From Sabethes cyaneus (taxonomy: Eukaryota > Arthropoda > Insecta > Diptera > Culicidae), in assembly GCF_943734655.1 (NCBI RefSeq), contig NC_071354.1, positions 7,596,001 to 7,660,000 on the forward strand: a stretch of DNA of 64,000 nt, in the 5' to 3' direction. The number at the start of each line of letters is the position of its first letter. Positions within the stretch are counted from its first letter, which is position 1. The notes below the pieces were generated by a model that saw nothing but the letters and a program-made list of their open reading frames with translations, made no database searches and was not told where the DNA came from. The position numbers and the translations under genes are program-made. This document shows, piece by piece, positions 32,441 through 44,304 of this stretch.

Positions 32441-33301
32441 TTTCCTATAATATTATCAACCGGTTAAGCGACGAGCGCTAGATAGATTCCTCTAAAGTAC
32501 CGGATCCCGAAGGATTGCCTCCATCACTTCTGAAACAATCTGTGCTACAGCTTTACCTCGTAGATGTTCAATTACACCGTTCTCCAATACCTTGGACACC
32601 GCGTACTTTCCGTCAGATCTCGCTCCACCCGGTCTAACCATCTTGCTGGCTGCGCCCCTGGTCGTCTTGTTCCAGGGGCGGTAGAAATTCGCATCTGTTA
32701 CCTTCAGGTGAGGTGAATGGCTTGATAATGCGAATACAGACTCCATAGTGGCCCTCTTATCCAGCAACTCATATCCCTACCCCTCCGTGGCAGCAAAAAT
32801 ACGAGATACGAGATCCAACCCCGATGGAAACTAAGGTGCTCAACCAATAACCCACCCCTAATGGGTGTGTTTCGAACAATCGAGCAGGCGAGAATGTTTC
32901 TAATCTATCGAGGAAATTATAGCCAGCCATTACTTGTTAGGTTTACGTAAAATATTCATTCGCTTAATATCTATCACTGAAGTAAGAAGCAATAAAACCA
33001 TTATCCTAGAATTTGCAAATAGTTATTTTTAACATTGGTCCTTCGAACACCGTTTCCCAGTTTATAGGGATAAAAACCTGCGTCGATCTGAAAGGTGCAA
33101 CGCAGGAACAATCCCGAAGAAACTGCAAGATTACTGTTTTGGAAAACCTGGTCCCGGTGTAACCATGCAGCGAACCTCTGTTAAACATGGTGCATGTTTT
33201 CAACCGCCTGTGGAATGTTGAATTCAGCAAGACAACGCCACTACCAATATCAATATGCGATCGGTCTCCGGCTGCCAGAAAACTGTCGTATCTTTGGGAA
33301 A
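32441..33301. other. No gene recognised
   Basis: A 91-codon minus-strand frame at 32,492-32,767 has no recognisable domain. The rest carries short chance frames. It lies between a non-LTR fragment and the 3' end of the RTE-type element and probably holds older repeats. Confidence 0.4.
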
Positions 33302-36300
33302 TACTTACTTACTTAATCAGCTCCAGGCCGTGGTTTTCTCTGCTGTACGAAGAAGTCGTCTCCATTCTACTCGGTCCATGGCCGCAATTCGCCAGCCACG
33401 TAGTCTACGTAGGGTCCGCAGGTCGCCTTCCACTTGATCGATCCATCTTGCTCGCTGCGCGCCCCGCCGTCTCGTTCCAGTCGGATCGTTATTGAGAACT
33501 TTCTTAACCGGGCAGTCGTCCGACATCCTCACGACATGCCCAGCCCATCGCAGGCGACCGATTTTTGCGGTGGCAGCGATGGGTGGTTCCCTAAGCAGCT
33601 GATGCAATTCATGGTTCATTCGCCTCCTCCACGTTCCGTCTTCCATCTGCACTCCGCCGTAGATGGTGCGCAACACCTTCCGTTCGAAAACACTTGGTCC
33701 TCCACGAGCATAGTCCATGTCTCATGGCCGTAAAGGACTACCGGTCTAATCAGCGTCTTGTAGATTGTTAACTTCGTGCGGTGGCGAATTTTGTTCGATC
33801 GCAGCGTCCTACGGAGTCCAAAGTAGGCACGATTTCCTGCCATAATGCGTCTTTGTATTTCTCTGCTGGTGTCGTTGTCTGCGGTAACCAGTGAGCCCAG
33901 ATACACAATCTCTTCTACCACCTCGATTTCATCACCGTCTAAATGAATCCGGGGAGGGAGGTCAGCATTCACTTCTTTAGAACCTCTTCCTTTCATGTAT
34001 TTTGTTTTCGATACATTAATGACAAGTCCTATCCGTTTGGCTTCAGCTTTCAGTCCGATGTAAGTTTCCGCCATCCTCTCAAAGGTACGTGTAATGATGT
34101 CAACGTCGTCAGCGAAACCAAGAAGCTGGACGGACTTCGTGAATATCGTGCCACTCGTGTCTATACCCGCTCTTCTTATCACACCCTCCAAAGCGATGTT
34201 AAACAGCAAACATGAAAGCCCATCACCTTGCCGTAATCCTCTTCGAGATCCAAAGGGACTCGAGACTGCCCCTGATACTCGAACAACACACATTACTCGA
34301 TCCATCGTCGCCTTGACCAATCGCGTTAGTTTATCCGGAAATCCGTAGTAGTGCATAATCTGCCATAGCTGATCTCGATCGATCGTGTCGTACGCCGATT
34401 TGAAGTCGATGAATAAATGATGCGTGGGCACGTTGTATTCGCGACATTTCTGCAACACTTGCCGAAGCGCGAAAATCTGGTCCGTGGTGGCACGGGCACC
34501 CATGAATCCCGCTTGATATTGCCCCACGAACTCCTTTGCAAATGGTGATAATCGACGACATAAAAGTTGGGAGAGTACCTTGTAGGCGGCGTTCAACAGT
34601 GTGATTGCGCGGTAATTGCAACAATCCAACTTGTCGCCCTTTTTGTAGATCGGACACACGATGCCTTCCGTCCACTCCTCCGGTAGTAGCTCATCCTCCC
34701 AAATCTTGACAATGACCCAGTGCAGCGCTCTAGCCAGTGCGTCACCACCGTATTTCAGCAGCTCGCCGGGTAGCTGATCAGCCCCAGCCGCTTTATTGTT
34801 CTTCAGCCGACCGATCTCGTCTGCTACCTCCTGGAGGTCAGGGGCTGGTATTCTGTCGTCTTCTGCACGTGCTCCAAGATCTATTGCCATATCGTCACCT
34901 CCATGTTCAGCTACATCGCTGTTAAGGTGCTCGTCATAATACTGCTTCCACCTCTCGATCACCTCACGTTCGTTCGTGAGAAGATTACCGTCTGAGTCTC
35001 GACACATATCGGCCTGCGGCACATGGCCTTTGCGCGAGCGGTTTAACTTCTCGTAGAACCTCCGTTTATCGTTAGCACGGTACAGTTCTTCCATCGCCTC
35101 GCGATCCCGATCTTCCTGTTGGCGCTTTTTCCTCCGGAAGACCGAGTTTTGCCTGTTCCGTGCTTGTTTATATCGATCCACATTCGCCCTCGTACTGTGT
35201 TGCAGCATCCTCGCACGTGCTGCATTCTTCTCCTGCACTAATTGCTCGCATTCGCCGTCGAACCAATCGTTTCTTCGGTTTTGATTCATTGTACCTAGTG
35301 CGGCTAGTGCAGTGCTACCGATGGCGGTCTTAATGCCTTTCCAACCATCTTCAAGAGTTGCTGCGCCAAGTTGCTTTTCCGTTGGTAGCGCTGCTTCCAG
35401 CTGCCGCGCGTATTCCTGGGCAACTCCGGTGACTCGTAGCTGCTCGATGTTGGGTCGCGGCGTACGACTTCGACGCGTGTTATGCACCGTCGAGAGTTTT
35501 GAGCGCATGCAGACTGCAACTAGGAAATGATCCGAATCTATATTCGCACTGCGGTAGGTGCGAACGTTTATAACATAAGAGAAGAATTTACCGTCGATTA
35601 GAATATGGTCAATTTGGTTTTCTATTCGTTGGTCTGGTGATCTCCAGGTGGCCTTGTGGATATCTTTGCGGGGGAAGAAGGTACTTCGGACTACCATTCC
35701 GCGGGAGGCTGCAAAATTTACGCATCGTTGGCCGTTGTCGTTCGTTTCGGCATGCAGGCTGTTTGGCCCGATTACCGGTCTATATATAGCTTCCCGTCCT
35801 ACCTGCGCGTTCATGTCACCGATGACGATTTTCACGTCCCGTTGCGGACAGCCATCATACACCTGCTCCAGCTGCGCATAGAACGCCTCCTTCCCATCAT
35901 CGGGTCTCCCTTCGTGTGGGCAATGCACATTGATGATACTGTAATTGAAGAAACGGCCCTTAATCCTCAACTTGCACATCCTTGCGTTGATCGGTTGCCA
36001 ACCAATCACACGCTGGCGCATCTTTCCCAGTACTATAAAGCCGGTTCCCAGCTCGTTGGTGATGCCACAGCTCTGGTAGAAAGTAGCCGCTCGATGCCCA
36101 CTTTTCCATACCTTCTGTCCTGTCCAGCGAAGTTCCTGCAGTGCTACGACTTCGAAGTTTCGGGGATGTAATTCATAATATATTATCCTATCGCAACCCG
36201 GGAAGCCGAGCGATTTGAAATTCCATGTCCCGAGTTTCCAATCGTAGTCCTTATTTCGTCGCGTGGGTCGACGCCGATTGTTCCGATCCCTATTTTCTTC

Positions 36301-36660
36301 TTCGTTGTTGGTAACTTTTAGTTTTTCAGGGCGGCTTGTTGGGCCCCCCTGTCTCGCCGGAGGACCATCGTGCACAGCACTGTTTAGAGTCCCTGCTGGC
36401 ATAAGGACGAGTATAGTAATCAGCCGCCCCTAACATGGAGAACAGACGCTGTTTGAGCCGCACCTCCTTGGTGGACAGACGCTCGTGTTTGACGAAGCAT
36501 TTCCTCTACGCCATGCTATGGTTACCGCGCCAGTATTCGCGTCGCACCTCCTCACTTCGCTATTGTCAGATTGACAACATTGCCCAGGCTACGCCGCATT
36601 TGGTATCATATTACTCGTGGAGGCGGGAGCTTGTGAGGATCTTTGGGAAATGCTAGCGAG
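33302..36660 (-). mobile_element. RTE-type non-LTR retrotransposon, nearly full length
   Basis: A minus-strand element with an APE endonuclease, an RT and a short 3' end that finishes in TAAGTAAGTAAGTA (plus strand ACTTACTTACTTA, about 33,304-33,316). A short tandem-repeat tail of this type is typical of RTE-clade elements such as mosquito JAM1. The right end lies in GC-rich leader sequence somewhere near 36,600. No target duplication could be read. Fragments of related elements occur at 39,290-39,800 and 40,110-41,180. Confidence 0.8.
33317..36402 (-). pseudogene. RTE-type endonuclease/reverse transcriptase, one frame break near the C-terminus
   Basis: The main frame (33,616-36,402, 928 codons) contains an APE endonuclease at about residues 50-320: LGTWNFKSLGF, VALQELRW, IINVHCPHEGR, IGDMNAQVGR, QIDHILIDGKF, SDHFLVAV. 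The RT follows at about 540-830: NNKAAGADQLPGELL, IDFKSAYDTIDR, RRGLRQGDGLS, and the catalytic LGFADDVDII. The C-terminal domain continues in another frame (33,317-33,718), with GRLRWAGHVVRM and RARWIDQVEGDLR as in RTE-like elements. The frame change lies near 33,690 next to a run of four T. Apart from this the gene looks intact. It copies its own RNA into DNA at nicked chromosomal targets. Confidence 0.88.
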
Positions 36661-37130
36661 AAATCTCGGAATCCCCGCGTCTCATGCGTCAACCATTTCA
36701 CAAGTTCAAGCTTTGGAGATGAAACTGAAGAAGAAGTACCCCAGTAAACCATTTGGTTTGTATATCTCGATTGCAACTGAGATATACGAAATCATATCTG
36801 AACGAAAAACTTATATTTCACGCCATATAAGAACATATATGTACCAAAGTGGAGGCGATATATGTGCGAAAATTATGACAGCTATTTGTAATTCTATTTT
36901 GCGTAGTTTTTATAACACGCAACTAAATACTCCTGAATAAATGATTAAGATATAACTTAATATTGCAATCGTCTATACTGCTTTATAATTCACAGTCATG
37001 AATTGTATATGAAGACACGCACGACTGCAAAACAACTTATTGTTCACTTCGGTTTGACATACTCTAATCATTATACAATTCCAATGTGAAATTGACATGA
37101 AAACAATTTAATGTGAACTTTCTATTACGA
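36661..37130. other. No recognised gene; one unidentified plus-strand frame
   Basis: A plus-strand frame at 36,617-36,940 (107 codons; for example QALEMKLKKKYPSKPFGLYI) has no domain I recognise. It overlaps the presumed 5' end of the RTE-type element. The remainder is AT-rich. Confidence 0.35.
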
Positions 37131-38890
37131 TTTTGTGTTATCTGGGATTGCGCTCGTCACTAGAACAGGACAGAATTTTGACTAAACAAAAGCTGGAAGC
37201 TCTGAAAATGCAGAAAATTCTGGAATTGAAAAAGGAGCAGAAGACTACCGAATACCTGAAAAGAAAGCGAGAAAGTGCATTGCAGATTAGCGAGATACGC
37301 TTGCGCTGTGGGACCTCATTCTGTATCTCTACTGAACGTGTACAGGAATGAGTGAACCAAGCAAGATTTTTGATAATGAACCTGAACCAGCAATTGTACC
37401 TGTCAGACCTGATCCCGCAACCGTGCCTGTCTCACAATGACAATGAATCCAAATTGGTTTCATTTGATGTCGCTGGTCCCAATGAGCAAGCGAACTGGTA
37501 CAAGTTGGAAACAATAAAAAATGTCATATGAATCTTCCACGAGTAAATTTCAACAATGAACGCATCAAGAAATTATATCCACTTTTGGATGCACAGAAAT
37601 TAGCTTTCCTGCAAAATGCCGTGCCTACAATATCGGATCAAATAATGCTGGCCTTATTGTTCCATTGAAAACTGTGCAGTATTCTACGAAGGGTCTACAA
37701 CTGACACGCTGTCACCTTGGGTGGACAATTCATGGAGAAATCGAGCCTACTACAATGAACGTTGCTAATCAATTTCACATTTCCTTGTGCAATGAAGAAG
37801 ACGATGTGGAATTAACGGATCTTACCAAAAAGATGTATAAAGTCGAGAGCTTTGACTTAGTACAACATGATACTAAAATGTCCGATGAAAATGGGAGAGC
37901 CTTGAACATTTCGAGATTGGACAAATCTACAGACAATTTCGTATTTCCTGATTGGCCCTCCGCGCCTCACCTTCATTGAAAAAAAGATGGATTCAGATTT
38001 CGCGAAAGAATACTGTCAAAAAATTGAAGATTATATTTCAAAAGGTTATGCAAGAAATCTGAGTCCCGAAGAACTACCTCCCCTACGTATCAGACAACGG
38101 GACCAACATTCTCAGAGGTGTTTCTGGAAATGAAATGAGCCGCACTAATCCACCAGATGTTTATGTAATATCCGCATCATCCTCATCAATTGCACGGTTC
38201 GTGAAAACCCTCAACGCTAAAGAATTACTAGATTGTTTTCCTGGTATGCAACGAGCAATAGAAAAGCAACATTATGTGGACGATTTTTTGGATTCAACAA
38301 ATACCGAAGATGAAGCAATTGAACTTAATAGACGAGTTATAACTACATACGAGCGCGGCAGTTTCAAACTGGATTTTCCGAATCCAGAAGAAACATTCTG
38401 TTCCGGTATCGACGTTCCGACTAAGCACCAATTGCTAAAATTTATGATGAATTTGTGGCGCTTACGAACTGGCTGGGATCAAAAACTTCGTGACGGGTTG
38501 ATTTCAAGATGGACTGAATTGCTTGAACAAACTTTTGCGCTGCGTGAAATTCGCGTTCCTAGATTTTACTTCCCTGGACTTAAGAACGTTTAGCAGTATG
38601 GAAGTTCATGCTTTTTCTGATGCAAGTGGCAAAACAATAAGCTAGCGTGATCTATATGGTGCATCGATCTCCGGAAAAGGTGCATGTTTCTCAAGTATTC
38701 GGGAAGTCCCGTGTTGCCCCTCTAAAGTCGCAAATCGTGCCGAGATTGGAATTACAAGGGTGTGTTGTCTCTAACCAATTGACTCGCAGAATTCAAGATG
38801 AACTTGACGTGGAAGTAGTTTCTACAAACTTTTGGATTGATTCGAATTTTTGCAGACTGGCTTAGAGGTCTTGACTTTTTATACACAAAT
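37130..38890 (+). pseudogene. BEL/Pao-type LTR retrotransposon pol remnant
   Basis: Several plus-strand pieces line up in BEL/Pao order: a coiled N-terminal part (37,133-37,351); the protease-RT linker (RCHLGWTIHGEI, 37,720s); the RT start (FAKEYCQKIEDYISKGYARNL, about 38,000-38,070); the RT active site HYVDDFLDS with EDEAIELNRRV and ERGSFKL (38,135-38,593); the segment WTELLEQTFALREIRVPRFY; and RNase H (GKSRVAPLKSQIVPRLELQGC, 38,690-38,770). Stops and frame changes separate the pieces and parts are missing. No LTRs were found. It is dead. Confidence 0.8.
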
Positions 38891-39290
38891 CGAAATGACG
38901 ATGGGCACTGCTTCGGTTCCTGGGTAATGCAGCTGGTAATCAGTGACCTTTCCCCCATGGTTCTTGGTGGCTGGAGTGACGGATGCGGTCGACGACGACC
39001 AATCTAGCATTCCTTTGGCACTCGCGAAAAGCAGTTGTTGAAAGGGATGGAAGTTGGTTGATGGGCGGTAGGTTTGATATAGGACAGGATGGAATCACGG
39101 TCGATGGTTTTGGCTTGTCATCTCCGACTCTGTTCACACTTGCCTTATCCTCACTGTGATCACAGTGATTCGGATTTTAAGATACACCGGTCGGCTGGCT
39201 TGGGTGGGTGGCTACTAGGTTAGTTTTAGTTCCTTCGATTCGATTTCCTTCTCTTGGAATCGATTCAAATGTGTCTAGGCACTAGGTGAA
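38891..39290. other. No gene recognised
   Basis: No protein motif, inverted repeat or RNA signal was found between the BEL/Pao remnant and the RTE fragments. Confidence 0.4.
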
Positions 39291-39390
39291 GAGCGCCGGA
39301 AAATACAAAATGATTGGTTTGATAAGCAATACCATCAAGCGGTAGAGAGAAAGAAAATTGCTTCGAAAAATTATTTGAACATTGCCACTA
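39290..39390 (+). pseudogene. RTE-type linker fragment, plus strand
   Basis: The plus strand encodes QNDWFDKQYHQAVERKKIAS. It resembles NDWFDGECEQLVQEKNAARA in the RTE-type protein at 33,616-36,402, the segment between endonuclease and RT. It stops after about 33 codons and adjoins an endonuclease fragment in the opposite orientation. Confidence 0.55.
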
Positions 39391-39404
39391 AGCACATAGA
39401 ACAC

Positions 39405-39800
39405 TTCCTTTTCGTCCTCGGGTCTACCTTCGTGTGGCAATATACGTTTAGGATGGATAGTTGAAGAAACGGCCTTATATCCTCAACACGCACATCCTCT
39501 CGTTGATCGCTTTCCAGTCCATTACCCGATCCTGCGTTTTGTCCATCACTACGAAGCCCGTTGCCAGCTCGTTGGTCGCTTCACCGCTCTAGTACAATTG
39601 TGCTTTACCGCCAATGATCCTCCACATCTTCTCGCCTTTGCGACAGATTTCCTGCAGTGCCACGATGCCAAACATTCGGGGTTCTAACTGTTCGAGCAGT
39701 ATCCTGTCAACACCAATGAAATTTAGCGATCTGCAGTTTCTGGTACCAAGTTTCCATTCCATATCCTTATTTCATCGCCTTTGTCCATGTCGAATCTTCA
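39405..39800 (-). pseudogene. RTE-type endonuclease fragment, minus strand
   Basis: Minus-strand translation shows MEWKLGTRNCRSLNFIGVDR, then IVALQEICRKGEKMWR, then TNELATGFVVMDK. These match the endonuclease N-terminus of RTE elements (compare WKLGTWNFKSLGF...VALQELRWTGQKVW at 36,2xx). It has stops and ends before the catalytic GDMN region. It belongs to a different, more diverged RTE family than the 33,302-36,660 copy. Confidence 0.7.
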
Positions 39801-40110
39801 GATTAGAATTTTCTGGATTCTTTTTAGTGAGGTGAGTTTAGAGGCTTTGTGTGGTATCACATAGATAAACCAATAACATTGTTGTAGTTGTGTAGCAATA
39901 AATGCACCAACAAAGGGGTGCATACTGTATGCACGCAGTCATTGCATTAAATCAACTCCGACGCGAAAATCCACGGATCATAGTATGCACTGCTAAATAC
40001 ACCCGTGTAATCGGCCTCTTTCCTCAATAAACAGTCAACGAGGTAAGATCTAATCTAATATAGCTCTGCGCGTTGCGTGATTCCTCGGTTCCGGAACATT
40101 CACAGGTTTG
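39801..40110. other. No gene recognised
   Basis: A short stretch without recognisable motifs, lying between oppositely oriented RTE fragments. It may be part of an inversion junction. Confidence 0.35.
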
Positions 40111-41180
40111 ACGGAAGAATGCCAATAAGCGATAGAGAGGAAAAAAATGAGCTTGGAAAAACTATCTAAGCATATCCACGAGAGGGAATTTTGCCAAGTA
40201 GCGCGGAATGAGTTGACCAAGATCATGAGAAGCGCCAAAAGGAGGACAAATCGTGAGGGGCTGGAACACCTTTTCCGGGCTAATGACACGGGCAAGTTGT
40301 ACGAGAAGGTGAACTAAACTCGACATGTGTGTAGGGACGAGAGTGGGGATCTAATCACAAACAAGCGCGAGGCGGTCGACAGGTGGAAGCAGTTTTTCGA
40401 TGAGCACCTCAACGGCGATATAGCAGCAGGAGAATCTAAAGTTTGTTTGCACAATGAGAATCTAAAGTTTGTTTATATTTCTCTTTATTTTTGGTCTGTT
40501 TCTCATTGCGTGGATGTATTTCTCATTTGTGGCAGCAGTTCTGCTCATTATGTTGAATGAAAATTTGCACTTTTTGCACAATGAGTGAGGAAATGGCAAG
40601 CCTGGTGTCGCCTATCCCCAATAACAAGAGAATTCGTAAAGCAGTATCAGGTGGGCTTTATGGGAGCCCATGCTACAACGGATCAAATTTTCACTCTCAG
40701 ATGAACCCTGCAGAAATGTCGGGAGTACAACGAGCCCACGCATCATATTTTTGTGGATTTCAGAGCACCATACGATCCAGTTGAACGCAAACAGCTGTGG
40801 CAGATAGTGCACGAGTACGGTTTTCCGGACAAACTGACGCGGCTGATCAAAGCTACTCTGGAGCGAGTTATGTGCTACGTGCGCATTTCGGAGACACTAT
40901 CGAGTCCTTTCGAATCACGCAGATGGTTGCGGCAAGGGGATGGACGGTTCTGTATGTTATTCAGTATCGCTATTGAAGGTAGAGTAGCCAACTCCTAGCT
41001 TTCGCAGGCGACCTCGATACGATTATTAGAAACCTTGGGACGGCCGAGGCCATCTACGGCAGACTAAAAACGGAGGCTAGGAGGATAGGGTTACAAATCA
41101 AAGCGTCGAAAACCAAAAATATGGTTGGAAGAGGCTCCAGAGAAAGCAACGTTTGCTTCCCATGGACAGTGAATAAGACG
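40110..41180 (+). pseudogene. RTE-type reverse transcriptase remnant, plus strand
   Basis: In order: the linker (REGLEHLFRANDTGKLYEKV, about 40,250-40,315), CRDESGDLITNKREAVDRWK with FFDEHLNGD (40,327-40,425), then after a gap the RT palm (THHIFVDFRAPYDPVERKQL, YGFPDKLTRLIKATLERVM, RRWLRQGDG) to about 40,980, and a trace of the C-terminal part (KTEARRIGLQIKASKTK) to 41,130. About 130 bp near 40,430-40,560 are unrelated sequence. The FADD motif is damaged. It is related to the element at 33,302-36,660. Confidence 0.75.
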
Positions 41181-41284
41181 CTAAGACCCGCTAAGACGCA
41201 GATTGATTGATGTGAAACTGTGCGATACGCACTCGCCACTCTCAAGCACATGAGACGATAGGTGCTTTCCAGCTTAGCTAGATA

Positions 41285-42570
41285 GCTTTTGGTTGGTACC
41301 TAACACCGATGACCATACCGGCCCGTCTTGGGGGGCTACGCGCAGTCCCTTGCTTTATGGCCAGCACTACTACATCTCCTGCACAATTGGCTCCTATCTG
41401 GCCCCTTGCAGTTCCAGGCTTTATGTTCGTGTTCGAAGCACCGGAAGCAAGCTTCCGACTGCTTGAGCACACTCATTGGGCATACCGACCACCCCATTTT
41501 TAGCCTAGTAGCTTTCAGGGTTTTGTTTTCGTCCGCCAGAGGAAGTCGTATGATGGCTACCTGGGTCCCGGTCGGACCCTTGCGTAGGCGAACCGACTCG
41601 GCCTCGGCTCCTTGAGAGCTAGTACGACCTCGCGCACTTCGGTGATCTCATCCAGGTTCTTAAGCTGGAGAGTCATTTCTGGTGTGAGAGCACGTACCTG
41701 CACTCCGTCCCCGAGCACTCCTTCCGCTATGGACTTGTATGCGGAACTCTTCTTGGTGGCGTGAGCGGCGGATGGTTCGCACGTCCGCGCCCAGATCCCT
41801 GAGTAGGGCGTCTCCTCTCATGGCCTTCAGAACCTCCGAGTATTTCGACCCGTAGGTTTTCAGGATAAGAGCGTCGCACTTCTTCGCTCGCTTCCTTGCC
41901 GGTTTAGGTGGAGCTGTTTTTTCAGTGGAGCCTCCTCTGCCTTTCCTGTTGGCCTTAACCTCGGTCCACGGGCCACCCGTTTTGGAGCTTCCTGCTGGTT
42001 CATCGGTTAGCTTTGCCAACCCGCTAGTCTGAGGGCTTTTACCGGTCAGGCGTTTTTTTGGTCCACCAGGGGTGCTCTCCCCCGGGGACTGTTTGAGACG
42101 CTCGGCGGACGCCTTACCGCTGCTGGTAGAGCTTTCCGTGGCCTCCTGGGCTGCGTTGCGACACTCCGTCAACAAGCAGGCTTCCGTCTGTACTGCCTTC
42201 GACGCCTTCACGGTCACCTTATTCGACTCTCCTGCACGCGCCACGAGGTCGTTGTGCGTTTTGGTAGCTGCATTCAAGGTTCATCTAAGCATGAGCATGC
42301 TCTGCTACAGGTCCTTGAAAAAATTGTCGCGACCTGACGTGAACTCGATTAGCCTTGGTCGAGAACGCTGAATGCCTCCACTCGCGAACAGGTTTTCCTC
42401 CGTATCTGATCTTGTTGTATTTTTGATTTTGTTTTCCATAACAATCCCACGAGTTGAAGGGAAAGAAAAGTCCGCCACATCAGAGCCCTCAGGGCGGATT
42501 ACTGTGAAGGGCGCCCTGGTATTCCACAGGCTCCGTTTGCGGCTGAGTATTCGGAAACCACCCCCCAATC
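41285..42570 (-). pseudogene. R1-type non-LTR retrotransposon ORF1 (gag-like), fragmentary
   Basis: From right to left: an N-terminal piece with RPRLIEFTSGRDNFFKDL (42,305-42,568), then a 205-codon frame (41,660-42,277) rich in S/T/K with GGPWTEVKANRKGRG and the conserved DALILKTYGSKYSEVLKAMR and LGADVRTIRRSR blocks. In a third frame are CCHC knuckles (CFRCFEHEHKAWNC and CRRCSSAGHKARDC, about 41,345-41,460). Block order and knuckles fit R1-clade ORF1 proteins, which bind element RNA. Frame changes separate the pieces, and no matching ORF2 adjoins it. Confidence 0.7.
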
Positions 42571-43111
42571 ATTCCCTCGGCACGGGTCGCCTGACACCTT
42601 GGATTAGGGATTTTATCCCTTCACGTTTTACATTATAGCCTTGGATAACAGCTATAAAAATCATCTTCCTTTGGGGCTTTGGACGCTCTGCTCTGATTCC
42701 TAGTATTAATAGATTCGTTCGAACCTGTTCCTACTGAGATCCGTCATTTGCAGGCGGAGAATTTACACTCAGCATTCGCATGAGTGCCTCCTTCCCTGTT
42801 CGCATACGACCCTATTTTCGGCCGGTTGTCCGATTTCCACTAACGAACGTATCCTGGATGGTACCACGAGGAGGTAGGGAGAGGAGTTGCTGAATGAGAA
42901 GCTCTGGACCTCCGTGGTATCTATTTCATAGCTGCATGTATAAAATAAACCGCGAGGTTCTGGAGCGCATTATTCAACCATTTACCATCCGGACATCGCG
43001 GAACCAACGGATTTAAAGTTCGAGTTGAAAATTTAGGTTTTCGTATGCAGAGTGATCTGATTTGAGCGCCAAATGTTTCGCAGACCTGCAAAGCCCGCAA
43101 AAGCACTTCTA
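42571..43111. other. No gene recognised; possible R1 leader
   Basis: Sequence upstream of the R1-type ORF1 fragment, with no clear frame. It may include that element's 5' untranslated region. The part at 43,010-43,110 has no recognisable signal. Confidence 0.35.
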
Positions 43112-43811
43112 CACTGAGAAAACTTTTCGTATAGTTTCTATGTATCCCATCACATATAGATTTTTGCAATGTGCCCAGTAAATGATCTTTATGTGCCAAA
43201 CAGTTATCATTTATGTGCAAGCGAAAAATTAGCACATACTATTCATATGCGTATAATTTTTATGTGTATACCGTGGACCCCCGTTCGTTTGACCGTTTTT
43301 AATCTGAACACTTTTTAATTTGAACCCCGCTGGTTTGCACGACATGCAAATTAAAAATGGTTCAAATGTCATTCTCAACAGGACATCATTTGCTCTTGCA
43401 GGCAATGCGCATAAACACGATTTGTTTGTGCTGATCTAACGTGTTTATTCAGTTTCACATTCCGTTTCCCAACGATTACGATAGAAATCCGATCGGACAA
43501 CAAAATATTCGCTGTTTGCAACTGCCAACTAAATCAAACCACCAAAACAATAACAAATAGCAGGGCGGCCAGTTCATACAAGTTTCAGCATATTTAGGGT
43601 TGCTAGTCGTTTAAATTAAAAACTAACTCCGTTAGTTTGCATGAGGAATCGTTCAAACGAACGGGGGTCCACTGTAATTGCACATACTATTCATACGTGT
43701 ATAATTTTTATGTGTATTTTTGGGAGGATTGTGTTTATGTGCAGCTCATGATAATCATATGAGATTTCATATGGAAATTTACTATTAGTTATGTGCAGAA
43801 TATTTTGAGTG
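43112..43811. mobile_element. TIR element (CACTSA ends) interrupted by a second TIR element
   Basis: The ends CACTGAGAAAAC and ...ATATTTTGAGTG are imperfect inverted repeats flanked by TA (43,110-43,111 and 43,812-43,813). They resemble the ends of the element at 23,136-23,376. The interior is rich in TATGTG/CACATA words. After removing the 404-bp inner insertion the element is about 300 bp and non-coding. Confidence 0.6.
43271..43674. mobile_element. 404-bp mariner-like TIR element nested in the previous one
   Basis: The left end CCGTGGACCCCCGTTCGTTTGA and the right end TCAAACGAACGGGGGTCCACTG (allowing one extra base) are near-perfect inverted repeats. Each is flanked by TA (43,269-43,270 and 43,675-43,676). 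The interior has further inverted segments (TTTGCA..., AATTAAAAA). It is non-coding, so a MITE. On both sides a 37-bp direct repeat of the host element (43,232-43,268 and 43,680-43,716) abuts it. Confidence 0.85.
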
Positions 43812-43879
43812 TAGCCTTTAGTTTTGCTCTCTCTTTTCAAAAGTGCCGATATGCACTCGAGGAAGCCATCAGTCTTCTT

Positions 43880-44304
43880 GATAAAATATTTTTACTTTTT
43901 AGAGCTTTGTTACGATGCAATTAGCAACACGCTTTCGCATTAAGTGTCAAAGGTGTCAAAAGGTCGGATGAAAAACGGCAACAATTAAAGCTTTCTTTTC
44001 TGCCGGTGGTGATTGTGATTGTTTTGTTATTCCATTCGAGTGAAACATTTTCGAGGCGATATATTTATTGCAGAATTAGAATTAGGCGACCTTTCAGGAA
44101 TAAAACTTGATATTGTGCAAGTGAAAGGTTTTCGAAAAATATAAATTGTGAAAAAACTAGCGTCGATAACCGCAACAGTGCGTTCATTATGTGCATCTAT
44201 TTTAATGGCTGCGTCTAATCTGTCTTGATTTTATAACTAGGTTTTTATTCGCTAAATTTGTGTAGTGATAAGTTGGCTTGTGCGACGAAATTTTGTGATA
44301 GTGA
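43880..44304 (+). promoter_or_regulatory. Upstream region of zinc-finger gene B
   Basis: Patchily similar to 29,400-29,864 upstream of gene A, which supports duplication of flanking DNA with the gene. No individual promoter element is identified. Confidence 0.45.

Noticed and set aside
35312..36171. Plus-strand frames of 70-170 codons
   Set aside because: Antisense shadows of the RTE endonuclease, with no recognisable domain of their own.
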